The notes under the pieces: generated by a model
The model's database searches: none
What the model saw: the letters and a program-made list of their open reading frames with translations, nothing else
What the model was told of the DNA's origin: nothing
Position numbers and translations under genes: made by a program
From: Desulfobulbaceae bacterium
GTDB lineage: Bacteria > Desulfobacterota > Desulfobulbia > Desulfobulbales > Desulfobulbaceae
Assembly: GCA_015489765.1 (NCBI GenBank)
Contig: WFZC01000210.1
Span: 1 to 32,750, forward strand
DNA: 32,750 bases
Direction of reading: 5' to 3'
Part shown: positions 8,287-16,952 of the stretch, piece by piece
Layout: each line of letters opens with the position of its first letter
How positions within the stretch are numbered: the first letter of the stretch is position 1

Positions 8287-9174
8287 ATGGCAGCAAAGAG
8301 CGTGTTGGGCAGGGGCGTAGGTGCGTTATTGCCCGATGATTTAGAGGTTGATGGCAAAGAAAAATTTTTTCTTTGTGATATCGACAGAATAGAGCCAAAC
8401 CCGCAGCAACCGCGCAGCTATTTTGATCCAGAGAAACTGCGGGAACTGTCTGAGTCCATCCGTCAGCGGGGAGTTATTCAGCCGTTGCTGGTAACCCGGG
8501 CCCAGGGGAACCGGTACCATCTCATAGCCGGAGAGCGGCGTTTACGGGCCGCAAAAATGGCGCAATTAGACGAGGTTCCGGTGGTTGTCATGGATGAGGC
8601 CTCGACCAATGAGCGGCTGGAGTTGGCACTTATCGAAAATATTCAACGGCATGACTTAAATGCCATTGAAGAGGCGATGGCCTATGCTCGCCTGATCGAA
8701 GAGTTTAACCTGACCCAGGAGGAGGTCGCCGACAAAGTTGGAAAAAAACGATCGACAATAACCAATACCCTGCGTCTTCTGAAATTACCTGAACCCATTC
8801 GGGATGATGTGATTGAACAACGTATGAGCGAGGGCCATGCCAGGGTCCTGTTACGTCTGCATGGGGATCGGAAGGCCATGCTTGCGGTCAGGGACAGGAT
8901 TATCAATGATAAACTCTCGGTCCGGCAGGCGGAAAAGTTGTGCAGGGCAGGGCACAGCAAGGCTTCTTCAGGAAAAAAACCGGCGTCTGTCCAAAGCCAG
9001 GATTCAGAACTCCCGATCTCATACTGCAAGGCCATAATCAATCAACTGACCAATGCCCTGAACACCAAGGTCAGAATCCAGCAGAACGGGGGGCGGGGAC
9101 GGCTTGAAATCGACTACTACTCTGCCGATGATCTTGATAGACTGGTCAATCTGTTGACGATGGGCAAGGAATAG
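8287..9174 (+). CDS. parB: Chromosome-partitioning protein ParB (Spo0J)
   Basis: A 295-residue CTP-dependent DNA clamp that loads at parS. The N-terminal domain shows PNPQQPR, the CTP-binding GERRLRAAKMA and ENIQRHDLNAIEEA. The central HTH region is TQEEVADKVGKKRSTITNTLRLLKLP, and a short C-terminal dimerisation domain follows a basic linker. N-terminal KSVLGRGVGALLP is the usual ParA-interacting peptide. A perfect parS lies 0.87 kb upstream. The gene forms a unit with parA, and the next gene starts 7 nt after its stop. Confidence 0.96.
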   Translation: MAAKSVLGRGVGALLPDDLEVDGKEKFFLCDIDRIEPNPQQPRSYFDPEKLRELSESIRQRGVIQPLLVTRAQGNRYHLIAGERRLRAAKMAQLDEVPVVVMDEASTNERLELALIENIQRHDLNAIEEAMAYARLIEEFNLTQEEVADKVGKKRSTITNTLRLLKLPEPIRDDVIEQRMSEGHARVLLRLHGDRKAMLAVRDRIINDKLSVRQAEKLCRAGHSKASSGKKPASVQSQDSELPISYCKAIINQLTNALNTKVRIQQNGGRGRLEIDYYSADDLDRLVNLLTMGKE

Positions 9175-9181
9175 GTGTAGC

Positions 9182-9490
9182 ATGGCATTGATGCAGATAA
9201 CAATAATCCCCATTGGTACCGGCTCAACCAGTGTCGGTGATTATGTGGCCGGTGTGCAGAAGTTGTTGCAGAAGAGAGGGTGTTCATTTGAGCTTGCTGA
9301 CATGGGGACGGTCGTGTATGGGGCAGCATCGGAACTGTTGCAAATAGCCGCGGATATCCATGAATACCCATTTGGCTGCGGCGCGCAGCGGGTGGTAACG
9401 AATATTGTCCTCGATGATCGGCGTGATAAAGAGCAGGCCATTGGAGATAAGCGGCGCGCCGTCCGGGCTCGTCTTGGAGGAGGTACATGA
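9182..9490 (+). CDS. MTH1187/YkoF-like thiamine-binding family protein
   Basis: A 102-residue protein of the small ferredoxin-fold family formerly called DUF77, whose members bind thiamine or related pyrimidines in some structures. The SVGDYVAGVQKLL segment and the following ELADMGTVVYG are the family's recognisable parts. It starts 7 nt after parB, and its TGA overlaps the ATG of the following microprotein gene (ATGA), which implies translational coupling. No thiamine biosynthesis gene is nearby, so here it may serve the membrane redox module encoded next rather than vitamin supply; that is inference. Confidence 0.8.
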   Translation: MALMQITIIPIGTGSTSVGDYVAGVQKLLQKRGCSFELADMGTVVYGAASELLQIAADIHEYPFGCGAQRVVTNIVLDDRRDKEQAIGDKRRAVRARLGGGT

Positions 9491-9630
9491 AGAGAAAGTT
9501 ACGGAAAACACCCTTTATTCTTTTGGGATTTTTTCTTCTTCTCTGGCTGGTAGGAATATCGCTGGGAGAGCCAACACGGGTTCTTGAACAGGCTAAATCC
9601 ATCTGCCTTGAATGTATAGGAATAGGGTAG
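9487..9630 (+). CDS. 47-residue membrane microprotein with C-terminal CxxC (CD1871A-like)
   Basis: A very short gene whose ATG overlaps the stop of the thiamine-binding gene. GAGG (9478-9481) lies just upstream. The product has a basic N-terminus (MKRKLRKTP), one hydrophobic segment at about residues 10-27, a short polar stretch, and the C-terminus ICLECIGIG with a CxxC. Size, single membrane segment and terminal CxxC match the tiny proteins annotated as the CD1871A family, which I recall often sitting beside 4Fe-4S membrane proteins. With positive charges before the segment, the CxxC is predicted to face the periplasm. The polyferredoxin gene starts 3 nt downstream. The function is unknown; a redox partner or assembly factor for that protein is a reasonable guess. 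Confidence 0.8.
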   Translation: MKRKLRKTPFILLGFFLLLWLVGISLGEPTRVLEQAKSICLECIGIG

Positions 9631-9633
9631 GGG

Positions 9634-10530
9634 ATGCAAACCATACGAAAGCTGGTTCAGGCGGTCTGGATATTTTTGATCAATGGGTTCTGGGGGTTCC
9701 CGATTACAGGGAATTTGTATCAGGGGCCCCTCAAAATTATCTGTTCACCCGGCTTGAATTGTTATTCCTGTCCGGCGGCAACAACCTACTGTCCGATAGG
9801 GAGCCTACAGCAGTTATTGCTCAGTGTGCGTTTTTCCCTCCAGACCGGCCATTATTATATTGGGACCTTTGTCCTGGGCAGTATGGGGTTGTTGGGGGCG
9901 AGTTTTGGTCGTTTTATCTGCGGCTGGGCATGTCCCTTTGGCTTGATTCAGGAACTATTGCATAAAATTCCTTCTAAAAAATATTCCATTCCCCCTTTAC
10001 TTAACAGGTGTAAGTATGGGGTTCTTCTTGTTTTTGTTGTTGTTTTACCCCTTCTTGTGGTTGACCAGTTTGGGTTGGGAAAACCGTGGTTCTGTAAATA
10101 TATCTGTCCGGCCGGTACTCTGGAAGCAGGCATTCCAATGGTTTTCCTGATTCCGGATTTACGGACAACTATTGGATTTATTTATCTTAATAAGATCTGC
10201 ATTCTGACAGGCGTGATCATCTGGAGCGTGCTGGCATCGAGGCCGTTTTGCCGTACCATGTGTCCGCTTGGCGCATTTTACGCGCTGTTTAACAGGGTCA
10301 GCCTGATAAAACTCGATTTGGATAAAGAGGCCTGTACAAATTGCAAGGCCTGTCATAAGGTATGCCCTGTCGAAATCCGGTTTAACGAGACCCCGGGCAG
10401 CGGCGAATGTATTAACTGTATGAAATGCATGACCGATGCCTGTGATTTTGAGGCCATTTTTGTAAATGTAGCAGGATACCGTCTGGCCCGGACAGGGAAA
10501 AGCCGACCGGTTTCCGCTCGCCAATCATAA
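9634..10530 (+). CDS. NapH/YccM-like membrane polyferredoxin
   Basis: A 298-residue integral membrane iron-sulfur protein with about five hydrophobic segments. The N-terminal part has a Cys-rich CSPGLNCYSCPAATTYCP stretch. Two CxxxCP motifs follow membrane segments (CGWACPFG and CRTMCPLG), the NapH/NosR/CcoG-type signature for electron transfer across the membrane. The C-terminus holds two ferredoxin-like sites, CTNCKACHKVCP and CINCMKCMTDAC; the second has four residues before its last Cys instead of the usual three. It probably transfers electrons between cytoplasm and periplasm. Coupling to the CxxC microprotein suggests a dedicated two-protein module. No nap, nos or cco genes are nearby, so the acceptor cannot be named. 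Confidence 0.85.
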   Translation: MQTIRKLVQAVWIFLINGFWGFPITGNLYQGPLKIICSPGLNCYSCPAATTYCPIGSLQQLLLSVRFSLQTGHYYIGTFVLGSMGLLGASFGRFICGWACPFGLIQELLHKIPSKKYSIPPLLNRCKYGVLLVFVVVLPLLVVDQFGLGKPWFCKYICPAGTLEAGIPMVFLIPDLRTTIGFIYLNKICILTGVIIWSVLASRPFCRTMCPLGAFYALFNRVSLIKLDLDKEACTNCKACHKVCPVEIRFNETPGSGECINCMKCMTDACDFEAIFVNVAGYRLARTGKSRPVSARQS

Positions 10531-10541
10531 TATATTTTTCT

Positions 10542-11006
10542 ATGAAAACATGTAAAACATTTCTTGTTGTCCTGTTGGTTATTGGTTGTGTATGCCAGGC
10601 GTCGGCGGCCTTTGCCCAAATGGTTTCCATTGCCGGCAATAATATTAACATGCGGTCCGGCCCTGGAACCCGTTACAAGGTTCTCTGGAAACTGGGGTCA
10701 GGGTTTCCCCTGAAGGTTTTAAAGAGGAAGGGCAACTGGATACGGGTGCAGGATTTCGAAGGCTCCATAGGCTGGGTGAACCGGAAAGTCGTCAACAGGG
10801 TGCCACATATGATCGTCAAGGTCCACAGAAAATCGAAAAAACGGATCAATGTTCGCAGCGGTCCGGGAACAAGAAACAGGATCGTGGCCAAGGCCCATTA
10901 TGGAGTGGTTTTTCAGACTCTGAAAAAGAAAAACGGGTGGGTGAAGGTCCACCACCGGAAAGGCGTAACAGGGTGGGTAAAGCGCAGCCTGCTTTGGGGG
11001 TATTGA
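10542..11006 (+). CDS. Secreted protein with two bacterial SH3 domains
   Basis: A 154-residue protein with an N-terminal signal peptide (hydrophobic LVVLLVIGCV, probable cleavage after ASAAFA). Two SH3b repeats follow, at about residues 27-85 and 92-152. Each contains the N-(M/V)-R-S-G-P-G-T-R signature, a later NW(I/V)(R/K)V or GWVKV strand, and a terminal GWV(N/K)R. Such domains bind cell-wall or peptide ligands in the periplasm. It is very basic and has no catalytic domain, so it is probably a binding or adaptor protein. It starts 12 nt after the polyferredoxin gene without an obvious Shine-Dalgarno. Confidence 0.88.
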   Translation: MKTCKTFLVVLLVIGCVCQASAAFAQMVSIAGNNINMRSGPGTRYKVLWKLGSGFPLKVLKRKGNWIRVQDFEGSIGWVNRKVVNRVPHMIVKVHRKSKKRINVRSGPGTRNRIVAKAHYGVVFQTLKKKNGWVKVHHRKGVTGWVKRSLLWGY

Positions 11007-11030
11007 CAGATTGATAATCAGGAAAAAAGG

Positions 11031-11124
11031 TGGCGGAGAGAGAGGGATTCGAACCCTCGGTGGAAGTATAACCCCCACACTCGCTTAGCAGGCGAGCACC
11101 ATCGGCCAACTCGGTCATCTCTCC
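11031..11124 (-). tRNA. tRNA-Ser (anticodon GCU)
   Basis: A class II tRNA of 94 nt with a long variable arm. The 5' GGAGAGA (ending at 11124) pairs fully with TCTCTCC near the 3' end, followed by discriminator G and an encoded CCA (11031-11033). The anticodon loop contains CTGCTAA, giving GCU, and the T arm carries GGTTCGAATCC. It reads AGC/AGU serine codons. It lies 13 nt downstream of tRNA-Ser(UGA) on the same strand, followed by a short T6 run. Confidence 0.96.
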
Positions 11125-11137
11125 GCGTTCGGTTGTA

Positions 11138-11223
11138 TGGCGGAGGGAGTAGGATTCGAACCCACGGTACTTTCGTACAACGGTTTTCAAGACCGCCGCC
11201 TTAAACCACTCGGCCATCCCTCC
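11138..11223 (-). tRNA. tRNA-Ser (anticodon UGA)
   Basis: A class II tRNA of about 86 nt. The 5' GGAGGGA pairs with TCCCTCC, followed by G and an encoded CCA (11138-11140). The anticodon loop CTTGAAA gives UGA, reading UCN serine codons, and the variable arm and GGTTCGAATCC T loop are present. It is the promoter-proximal member of a tandem serine tRNA pair. Confidence 0.96.
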
Positions 11224-11233
11224 GGCACGCAAG

Positions 11234-11262
11234 GTATTACCATTTCGCACAGATACTGTCAA
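11234..11262 (-). promoter_or_regulatory. Promoter of the tRNA-Ser pair
   Basis: On the minus strand a perfect TTGACA (11262-11257) is followed after exactly 17 bp by TAATAC (11239-11234), a weak -10. The tRNA-Ser(UGA) 5' end lies 11 bp further on, as expected for a stable-RNA promoter. Confidence 0.55.
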
Positions 11263-11282
11263 TAATTCCTCACATTCGATTT

Positions 11283-12857
11283 ATGACCACAGAGAAAAAT
11301 ATCTCCTTGTCAACATCGGACATCGAAAAAGAAAACGTAAGCTGTTTGTACAGGATTACGAAAAATCTTGCCTCATCCGCCAACCTGCAGCATTCACTTG
11401 GCAGGATTGTCGCGATTCTCAGTGAAGAAAAAGAGATGGATAACGGGACGATAACCATTGTCAATCCGATGACCGGAGAGCTGGAGATAGAGGTTGCGCA
11501 TGGTATCAGCGCCGAAGCGAGAAGGAGAGGGCGGTATAGAGTGGGGGAAGGGATTACCGGTAAGGTTGTTTCCACGGGAGAGCCCATTTTGGTGCCACAG
11601 ATCGGCGAGGAACCACTTTTTTTGAATCGGACCAGGACCAGGGGCGACAAACGCAAGAAGGAAAGCTCCTTTCTCTGTGTACCGATCAAGGCGGGCAGTC
11701 AATGTATCGGCGCCCTGTCGGTTGACCGCAATTATCAGGATAATCTGGGCGTACAGTCGGAACAGGACCTGCGTTTCCTTACCGTGGTTTCCGGCCTGAT
11801 TTCCCAGACTGTTCAGCGGGTACAGAAGGCAAACGAGGAAAAGGAGGCCCTGCGCAGAGAAAATTCCCAGTTGCGCAGAGAGTTGAGTTCAAAAAACCGG
11901 ATCCGCGACATAATCGGCACGTCCTCGCGCATGCAGGAAGTCTTTGAAATGATACATCGGGTTGCCGATTCCAATGCCACCGTTCTTCTGCGGGGAGAAT
12001 CCGGGACCGGCAAGACACTGGTGGCAAAAGCCCTGCATTATAAATCGCACCGGGCCGATGGTCCCTTTGTGGTCGTCAACTGTTCGGCCCTGCCGGAGAC
12101 CCTGCTGGAAAGCGAACTGTTCGGCCATGAAAAGGGATCATTTACCGGCGCCAGTGAGAGAAAAAAGGGGCGTTTTGAACAGGCCAGGGGCGGCACCCTG
12201 TTTCTTGATGAGATCGGGGAAATAAGTCCGGCTGTGCAGATAAAACTGCTTAATGTGATCCAGGAACGGACTTTTCAGCGGTTGGGGGGCACCGAGACCA
12301 TCAAGGCGGATATTCGCCTGGTGGCGGCAACAAACCGGGATCTGGAAACCGCGGTCAGTGAAATGCATTTCAGGGAAGACCTCTATTACCGGCTCAACGT
12401 CTTTCCGGTTTATCTGCCGCCGCTCAGGGAGCGCAGGACAGATATTCTGCTGCTTGCTGAATATTTTCTGGAAAAGTACTGCAAGGAAAATAAAAAGCAG
12501 ATTCGGCGCATATCCACCTCGGCCATTGACCTGCTCACCCAGTATCACTGGCCAGGCAATGTCCGTGAATTGCAAAACTGCATGGAACGGGCAGTGTTGA
12601 TCTGTGATTCCGACTCAATCGGCGCCGTCCATTTGCCGCCAACCCTGCAAAGTCCCGATTCCATCCACGCGGGCGGCAATCTGTCACTGGCGGTTGCGGT
12701 GGAGAATTTCGAGCGCGACATGATCATTGACGCCCTCAAGCACACCCGGGGCAACCAGACCAAGGCGGCCAAATACCTTGATACCAGTCTGCGCATCATA
12801 AATTACAAGATTCACGGTTACGGCATTGACCCCAAGCAGTATAAGGTGAAAAAATGA
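11283..12857 (+). CDS. NifA-like sigma-54-dependent activator (GAF-AAA+-Fis HTH)
   Basis: A 524-residue enhancer-binding protein. Residues about 20-190 form a GAF sensor domain. The AAA+ core shows Walker [24 protein letters not shown] (the sigma-54 contact loop, with Ser where GAFTGA has Ala), Walker [11 protein letters not shown], and [21 protein letters not shown]. The Fis-type HTH is at the C-terminus, with [10 protein letters not shown] and [14 protein letters not shown]. This GAF-AAA-Fis layout is that of NifA and related regulators. No nif genes are in the window, so the nitrogen-fixation role is not supported here. There is no receiver domain, so GAF ligand binding rather than phosphorylation should control it. 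Its stop overlaps the queH start. Confidence 0.9.
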   Translation: MTTEKNISLSTSDIEKENVSCLYRITKNLASSANLQHSLGRIVAILSEEKEMDNGTITIVNPMTGELEIEVAHGISAEARRRGRYRVGEGITGKVVSTGEPILVPQIGEEPLFLNRTRTRGDKRKKESSFLCVPIKAGSQCIGALSVDRNYQDNLGVQSEQDLRFLTVVSGLISQTVQRVQKANEEKEALRRENSQLRRELSSKNRIRDIIGTSSRMQEVFEMIHRVADSNATVLLRGESGTGKTLVAKALHYKSHRADGPFVVVNCSALPETLLESELFGHEKGSFTGASERKKGRFEQARGGTLFLDEIGEISPAVQIKLLNVIQERTFQRLGGTETIKADIRLVAATNRDLETAVSEMHFREDLYYRLNVFPVYLPPLRERRTDILLLAEYFLEKYCKENKKQIRRISTSAIDLLTQYHWPGNVRELQNCMERAVLICDSDSIGAVHLPPTLQSPDSIHAGGNLSLAVAVENFERDMIIDALKHTRGNQTKAAKYLDTSLRIINYKIHGYGIDPKQYKVKK

Positions 12858-13435
12858 AGATCCTGCTTCATGTCTGCTGCGGGCCCTGCACCGTATATCC
12901 CCTGCAAGTGCTGCGGGCTGAGTCCTTTGAGGTGACCGGATATTTTTATAACCCGAATATCCATCCGTATCGGGAGTTTAAGCGGCGGATCGCCGCACTG
13001 GTTACCTTTGCAGAGAAAAAAAAGTTTGCCCTGGAGATTGATCGTAATTATGGATTAACCGAGTACCTGCGCAGGGTGGTCCATCATGAGGATAAACGAT
13101 GTTCTATCTGCTACGACATGCGCCTTGGAAGGGCAGCGGCAAGGGCTGCGGAGCTGGGGTTGGACGGTTTTTCGACAACGCTTTTGTATTCAAAGTATCA
13201 GAATCATACCCTGCTTAAGGAAAAATGCGCCCGGCTGGCCCAAAAGCATGGGCTGCAGTTTGTCTATCGTGATTTCAGGGAAGGCTGGCAGCAGGGGATT
13301 GATCAATCCATAGCCATGGACCTTTACCGCCAGCCCTATTGCGGCTGTATCTACTCCGAGCAGGAGCGTTATGATAAAAAATTACGCAAACAGCTTCGCC
13401 GTGCCCGTGAAAATGAAATGAAGAACAAAGCCTGA
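12854..13435 (+). CDS. queH: Epoxyqueuosine reductase QueH
   Basis: A 193-residue member of the former DUF208 family, the Fe-S epoxyqueuosine reductase that completes queuosine in tRNA and replaces QueG in many anaerobes. The signature HVCCGPC lies at residues 6-12, followed by [11 protein letters not shown], the Cys pair in [11 protein letters not shown] and a C-terminal PYCGCIYSE. These cysteines hold a 4Fe-4S cluster and an adjacent iron. The ATG overlaps the end of the upstream regulator gene. The earlier pathway enzyme Tgt is encoded at 25.7 kb. Confidence 0.95.
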   Translation: MKILLHVCCGPCTVYPLQVLRAESFEVTGYFYNPNIHPYREFKRRIAALVTFAEKKKFALEIDRNYGLTEYLRRVVHHEDKRCSICYDMRLGRAAARAAELGLDGFSTTLLYSKYQNHTLLKEKCARLAQKHGLQFVYRDFREGWQQGIDQSIAMDLYRQPYCGCIYSEQERYDKKLRKQLRRARENEMKNKA

Positions 13436-13485
13436 ACCCCATACAGAGAACAGGACCGAAACGTGGTCTTTATGAGAGGAAAAAA

Positions 13486-14169
13486 ATGTATAATATCATT
13501 GTGCTGGCAACCGGCAATAAAAACAAGGTAAAGGAATTTCAAAATATTTTACAGGACACCCCTGTGCAAATCAAATGTCTGCGGGATTATGGTCCCCTGC
13601 CAGAGGCCGTCGAGGACGGCGAGACCTTTGATGACAATGCCTACAAAAAGGCCCTGCATTATGCCCGGGTCCTGGGACTGCCCTGCCTGGCTGATGATTC
13701 GGGCCTTGTTGTTGACGCGCTTGACGGCAGGCCGGGCGTGTATTCGGCCCGCTATGCCGGTGAGGACGCAACGGACAGGGAGAACTGTGACAAGCTGTTG
13801 CAAGAGCTTGAGGGTGAGGATAACAGAAAAGCGCATTTTGAATGTGTTCTCTCCCTGGCAACACCCGGTGGCCCTGCCTTGACCTGGGAGGGACGTTGCG
13901 ATGGTGAAATAACTACCTCAAGACGAGGCGAGTCGGGTTTTGGATATGATCCGGTTTTTTTCTATCCGGAGCTTGGTAAAACCTTTGCCGAGATATCAAT
14001 GGAAGAAAAGGCCAGGGTCAGCCATCGGGGAAAGGCCCTGGCTGAATTTGCAGCGGAAATCGACAAGGTGCTCATCTGGGTGAAACAGCGAATGGAAGAG
14101 ATAAAGCCGCCCAAGCCGGACCACAAGGAATTTGAGCACAACGACTGGTCGCAGGAACGAATGGTATAA
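13486..14169 (+). CDS. rdgB: Non-canonical purine NTP pyrophosphatase (RdgB/HAM1)
   Basis: A 227-residue enzyme that hydrolyses ITP, dITP and XTP to monophosphates, keeping deaminated purines out of nucleic acids. N-terminal VLATGNKNKVKEF, the LADDSGLVVDALDGRPGVYSAR block, FGYDPVF and VSHRGKAL are the conserved active-site segments. GAGAGGA (13472-13478) precedes the ATG. It is about 30 residues longer than the usual ~200, owing to a charged tail after the canonical end (from about KQRMEEIKPPKP) with no recognised domain. It probably shares a transcript with queH, 50 nt upstream. Confidence 0.94.
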   Translation: MYNIIVLATGNKNKVKEFQNILQDTPVQIKCLRDYGPLPEAVEDGETFDDNAYKKALHYARVLGLPCLADDSGLVVDALDGRPGVYSARYAGEDATDRENCDKLLQELEGEDNRKAHFECVLSLATPGGPALTWEGRCDGEITTSRRGESGFGYDPVFFYPELGKTFAEISMEEKARVSHRGKALAEFAAEIDKVLIWVKQRMEEIKPPKPDHKEFEHNDWSQERMV

Positions 14170-14343
14170 CAGCCTTTGTTCCCTTGCCCATTTAAGCTGA
14201 AGCCCGCAGCGGCCCGCGCACACCGATACACCACTGCTGTGCCGGCTGCACGAATTTCTTCCTTGCTATGCCGACAGTACAACAGTGCCTGTCTCATGGC
14301 TTTGCCAGGCCAGACAGGATGTCTGTGACCAGGCCATGCCGGC

Positions 14344-15282
14344 TCATCCGTGCAACGCCTTGGGCGAGAAGAGATTGCGCTCCATGTGTTTGATCTCGTC
14401 AATGCCGGAGATAACGATGGCCGGGTCCGGTTGGAGATCTGGTGCCGGCAGCTTGTCTTCATATTCCAGATTGCTGAGCAGATATTTCATGCAGTTGATC
14501 CGCGCTTTTTTCTTGCAGTCCGATCTGATGATTGTCCACGGCGAAAGGGTGCGGTTGGATTCATTGAGCATCTGAAATTTTTTCACACTGTACTTGTCCC
14601 ATAATTTCTGGGCCAGGTTGTCCACCGGCGAGAGCTTGTACTGTTTGAGCGGATCAGTTTTGCGAGCAGCAAAGCGTTTTGCCTGTTCATTTTTGGAAAC
14701 GGAAAAATAAAACTTGAACAGTTTGATCCCGTCCTTGACCAGCATCTCTTCAAACAGCGGCACGTCCTTTAAAAAGCGCTTGTGCTGTTCATCGGTACAG
14801 AAGTTCATCACCGGCTCTACCATGGCGCGATTGTACCAGGAGCGGTCAAAGAGGACCAGTTCTCCGGCGGCCGGCAGATGGGGCACATATCGCTGAAAAT
14901 ACCACTGGGTCATTTCCGTGTCACTTGGTTTGGAAAGGGCAATGACCTTGGTCAGGCGGGGATTGAGAAAGGCGGTGATTCTCTTGATGGTCCCGCCTTT
15001 ACCTGCCGCGTCCCGTCCCTCGAAAATTGCCAGCACCCGCATGCCGGTAGCCTTCATGTGATTCTGCAGCTTCATCAGTTCGATCTGCAGTGTTTTCAAC
15101 TCGATTTCATACTCGAGATGACTCTTTTTTATCCACAGCTTTCGTGTCTCCCTGGAAGGTTTGATCTTCTTATATTTGAGGGGACTGCCCTCGAGAAGAC
15201 GGATGCTGTATTCGTTATCCTGTGCAGATTCCTTTGTTTTCCTGTTGGGTTTGTGCTTTCTTGCACTGCTGCCGCCAGCCAT
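14344..15282 (-). CDS. ppk2: Polyphosphate kinase 2 (PPK2), second in tandem
   Basis: A 312-residue PPK2 that transfers phosphate between polyphosphate and nucleotides, usually favouring NDP or NMP phosphorylation. Walker A is GRDAAGKGGTIKR, the Walker B region is LFDRSWYNRA, and the lid module has RKTDPLKQYKLSP, all standard. The N-terminal ~60 residues are basic and low in complexity. It lies 85 nt downstream of the other PPK2 gene on the same strand, so they are probably cotranscribed. The two proteins are clearly related but strongly diverged, which suggests an old duplication with different nucleotide preference. Confidence 0.92.
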   Translation of the reverse strand: MAGGSSARKHKPNRKTKESAQDNEYSIRLLEGSPLKYKKIKPSRETRKLWIKKSHLEYEIELKTLQIELMKLQNHMKATGMRVLAIFEGRDAAGKGGTIKRITAFLNPRLTKVIALSKPSDTEMTQWYFQRYVPHLPAAGELVLFDRSWYNRAMVEPVMNFCTDEQHKRFLKDVPLFEEMLVKDGIKLFKFYFSVSKNEQAKRFAARKTDPLKQYKLSPVDNLAQKLWDKYSVKKFQMLNESNRTLSPWTIIRSDCKKKARINCMKYLLSNLEYEDKLPAPDLQPDPAIVISGIDEIKHMERNLFSPKALHG

Positions 15283-15367
15283 GGGCTACTCCTTTTTCCG
15301 GTTTATTGCTGTTTGCGTTCTCGGTTTCATGCGAGGATACGGGTGATTATGAACGGGCAGAAGGCGC

Positions 15368-16471
15368 CTATCCGACAAAACTGCCCAGATTGATGCGTTG
15401 GGCATCCATAAGTTCTTTTTCCCTGGCCCCGGATATGACGATTTTGGGATCAGGGACAAAGTTGAGATCGGGATTGCCCCGTTCATAGGGAACGGCATTG
15501 AGGATAACCCTCATCGCGTTTAACCGGGCAAGGTGCTTGTTGTTGGACCGGATAATGGTCCAGGGGGCGATATTGGTATGGGTTTTTTTCAGCATTTCAT
15601 ATTTCTGGGTGGTAAAATCGTCCCAGCGGTCCTGGGCCTGGACATCGATTTCCGAAAGTTTCCATTGCCTGAGCGGGTCTGTTTTGCGCCGCTCAAATCG
15701 TTTTGCCTGTTCTTCCTTGGTGACGGAAAAGTATAATTTGACCAGGGTTGTTCCCTGGCGGACCAGGTCTTTTTCAAAGCCGATGACCCCGCGCATGAAA
15801 TTCTTATACTCTTCGTTGGTGCAGAAGCCGAAGACCTTTTCGACAACGGCCCGGTTGTACCAGGAGCGGTCAAAGAGTACGACCTCGCCACCGCGGGGAA
15901 ACTGGGCCACGTAGCGCTGGAAAAACCATTGGGTTTTTTCGTGTTCGGTCGGTTTGCTCAGGGCGACCACCCGGTAATGTTTTTCATTCATATAGCGGGT
16001 AACCCGGCGAATGGTACCGCCCTTGCCGGCGGCATCACGCCCTTCAAAGAGGATGATCATGCGCCGCTTGTTGTTCTCGAGGCATTTCTGCATGCGGATC
16101 AACTCGGCCTGGTAGGGTTTCAGCGCCTCTTCCTTGTGATAACGGCGAATCGCCTTTTTCTGATATTTATTGAGGCAGGGCTCGCCTTTTTTCAGCTGCT
16201 TGTATTCCTTCAACAGCGCTTTGAGCTTGATCTCCTTTTTACCCACCAGCACTGTTTCCGGGTTGGTGACCACTTTTTTTGCCGCCTTTTTCCTTTTTTC
16301 TTTTTTGCCTGCTTTTTTATCGGCGGCCACTGTTTTATCCTTTTTTGCCACTGAATTATCGGTATGTTTGGCTGTCTTTGAAGATGTGGCGCTTTTTCCT
16401 GTCTTGCTCTTTTTTGTTTTTTCTGGCTGCGAATTTGATGGGGTGGAGTTTTGTTTCTTCCGTGTTGCCAT
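15368..16471 (-). CDS. ppk2: Polyphosphate kinase 2 (PPK2) with Lys-rich N-terminal tail
   Basis: A 367-residue PPK2. The catalytic core starts at about residue 120, with GRDAAGKGGTIRR, LFDRSWYNRA and RRKTDPLRQWKLS. The first ~75 residues are a low-complexity tail of Lys, Ser, Ala and Thr, with clusters such as KKAGKKEKRKKAAKK. This resembles histone-like tails and could bind polyphosphate or nucleic acid. I chose the ATG at 16471, which has AAGGAG at 7-nt spacing, over one seven codons upstream. It is the promoter-proximal gene of the pair; I could not identify a convincing promoter. Confidence 0.92.
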   Translation of the reverse strand: MATRKKQNSTPSNSQPEKTKKSKTGKSATSSKTAKHTDNSVAKKDKTVAADKKAGKKEKRKKAAKKVVTNPETVLVGKKEIKLKALLKEYKQLKKGEPCLNKYQKKAIRRYHKEEALKPYQAELIRMQKCLENNKRRMIILFEGRDAAGKGGTIRRVTRYMNEKHYRVVALSKPTEHEKTQWFFQRYVAQFPRGGEVVLFDRSWYNRAVVEKVFGFCTNEEYKNFMRGVIGFEKDLVRQGTTLVKLYFSVTKEEQAKRFERRKTDPLRQWKLSEIDVQAQDRWDDFTTQKYEMLKKTHTNIAPWTIIRSNNKHLARLNAMRVILNAVPYERGNPDLNFVPDPKIVISGAREKELMDAQRINLGSFVG

Positions 16472-16952
16472 GCTTGCTCTCCTTGTGCCCATGTTCTACC
16501 TGATGACCACAAAAGCCAGGCGCCTATTTTTACCGAAGCAGGGATATCCTGTCTCGCCGCCGGACAATGGTGGTAATCAAATTGTTTTCTGGTGAGGGAC
16601 CATCGCACACCGTCTGTTGCAGTTGCGCTGGAAAGACCCTGATGAATGGGCATTAATTTTCCTTAAAACAGGGAAGAAGTCAATGCGGGAAAAATATATA
16701 AAAAATGCGTAGCCAATTACCGTACTTTATAAATGGGTATCAGCAGATGTGGGCGGCCAAAGCAGGTGTCTTTATCCAAAAATTACCCACGGAGGACATG
16801 GCTGCCCATGCCGGAGTCGAAGATTTTCATTGTTCGTTGTGGCCGGCCAATCTGGTCCAACCATGCTGGTTTATCTGAAAATAAGGTTACGCAGGTTTTT
16901 TAGCGTAACATCTTGATTTTCATGGTTTGTTGTGCCGTTAAGGCATGCTGGT
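16472..16952. other. 481-bp intergenic region carrying dispersed repeats
   Basis: No plausible gene. The part near the PPK2 gene (16493-16760) is AT-rich in places, and I see no clear promoter. From about 16766 to the 3' end of the CBS-PAS-LuxR gene it contains degenerate units of a repeat family that recurs at 27842-27973. Confidence 0.6.
16853..16897 (+). repeat. Dispersed intergenic repeat, copy 1 core
   Basis: These 45 bases match 27924-27968 at 43 positions; the mismatches are at 16860 and 16876. The core contains CATGCTGGTTTATC and ends in GGTTACGCAGGTT. Upstream, a shared ATTTTCAT-TTCGTTGTGG block (from 16823 here, 27888 there) shows that the homology is longer, with indels. A short AACCA-TGC-TGGTT stem could form inside it. 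Confidence 0.8.

Noticed and set aside
14311-14325. CAGACA-GGA-TGTCTG hairpin between rdgB and the PPK2 gene
   Set aside because: Only 6 bp, no T-run on either strand; too weak to call a terminator.
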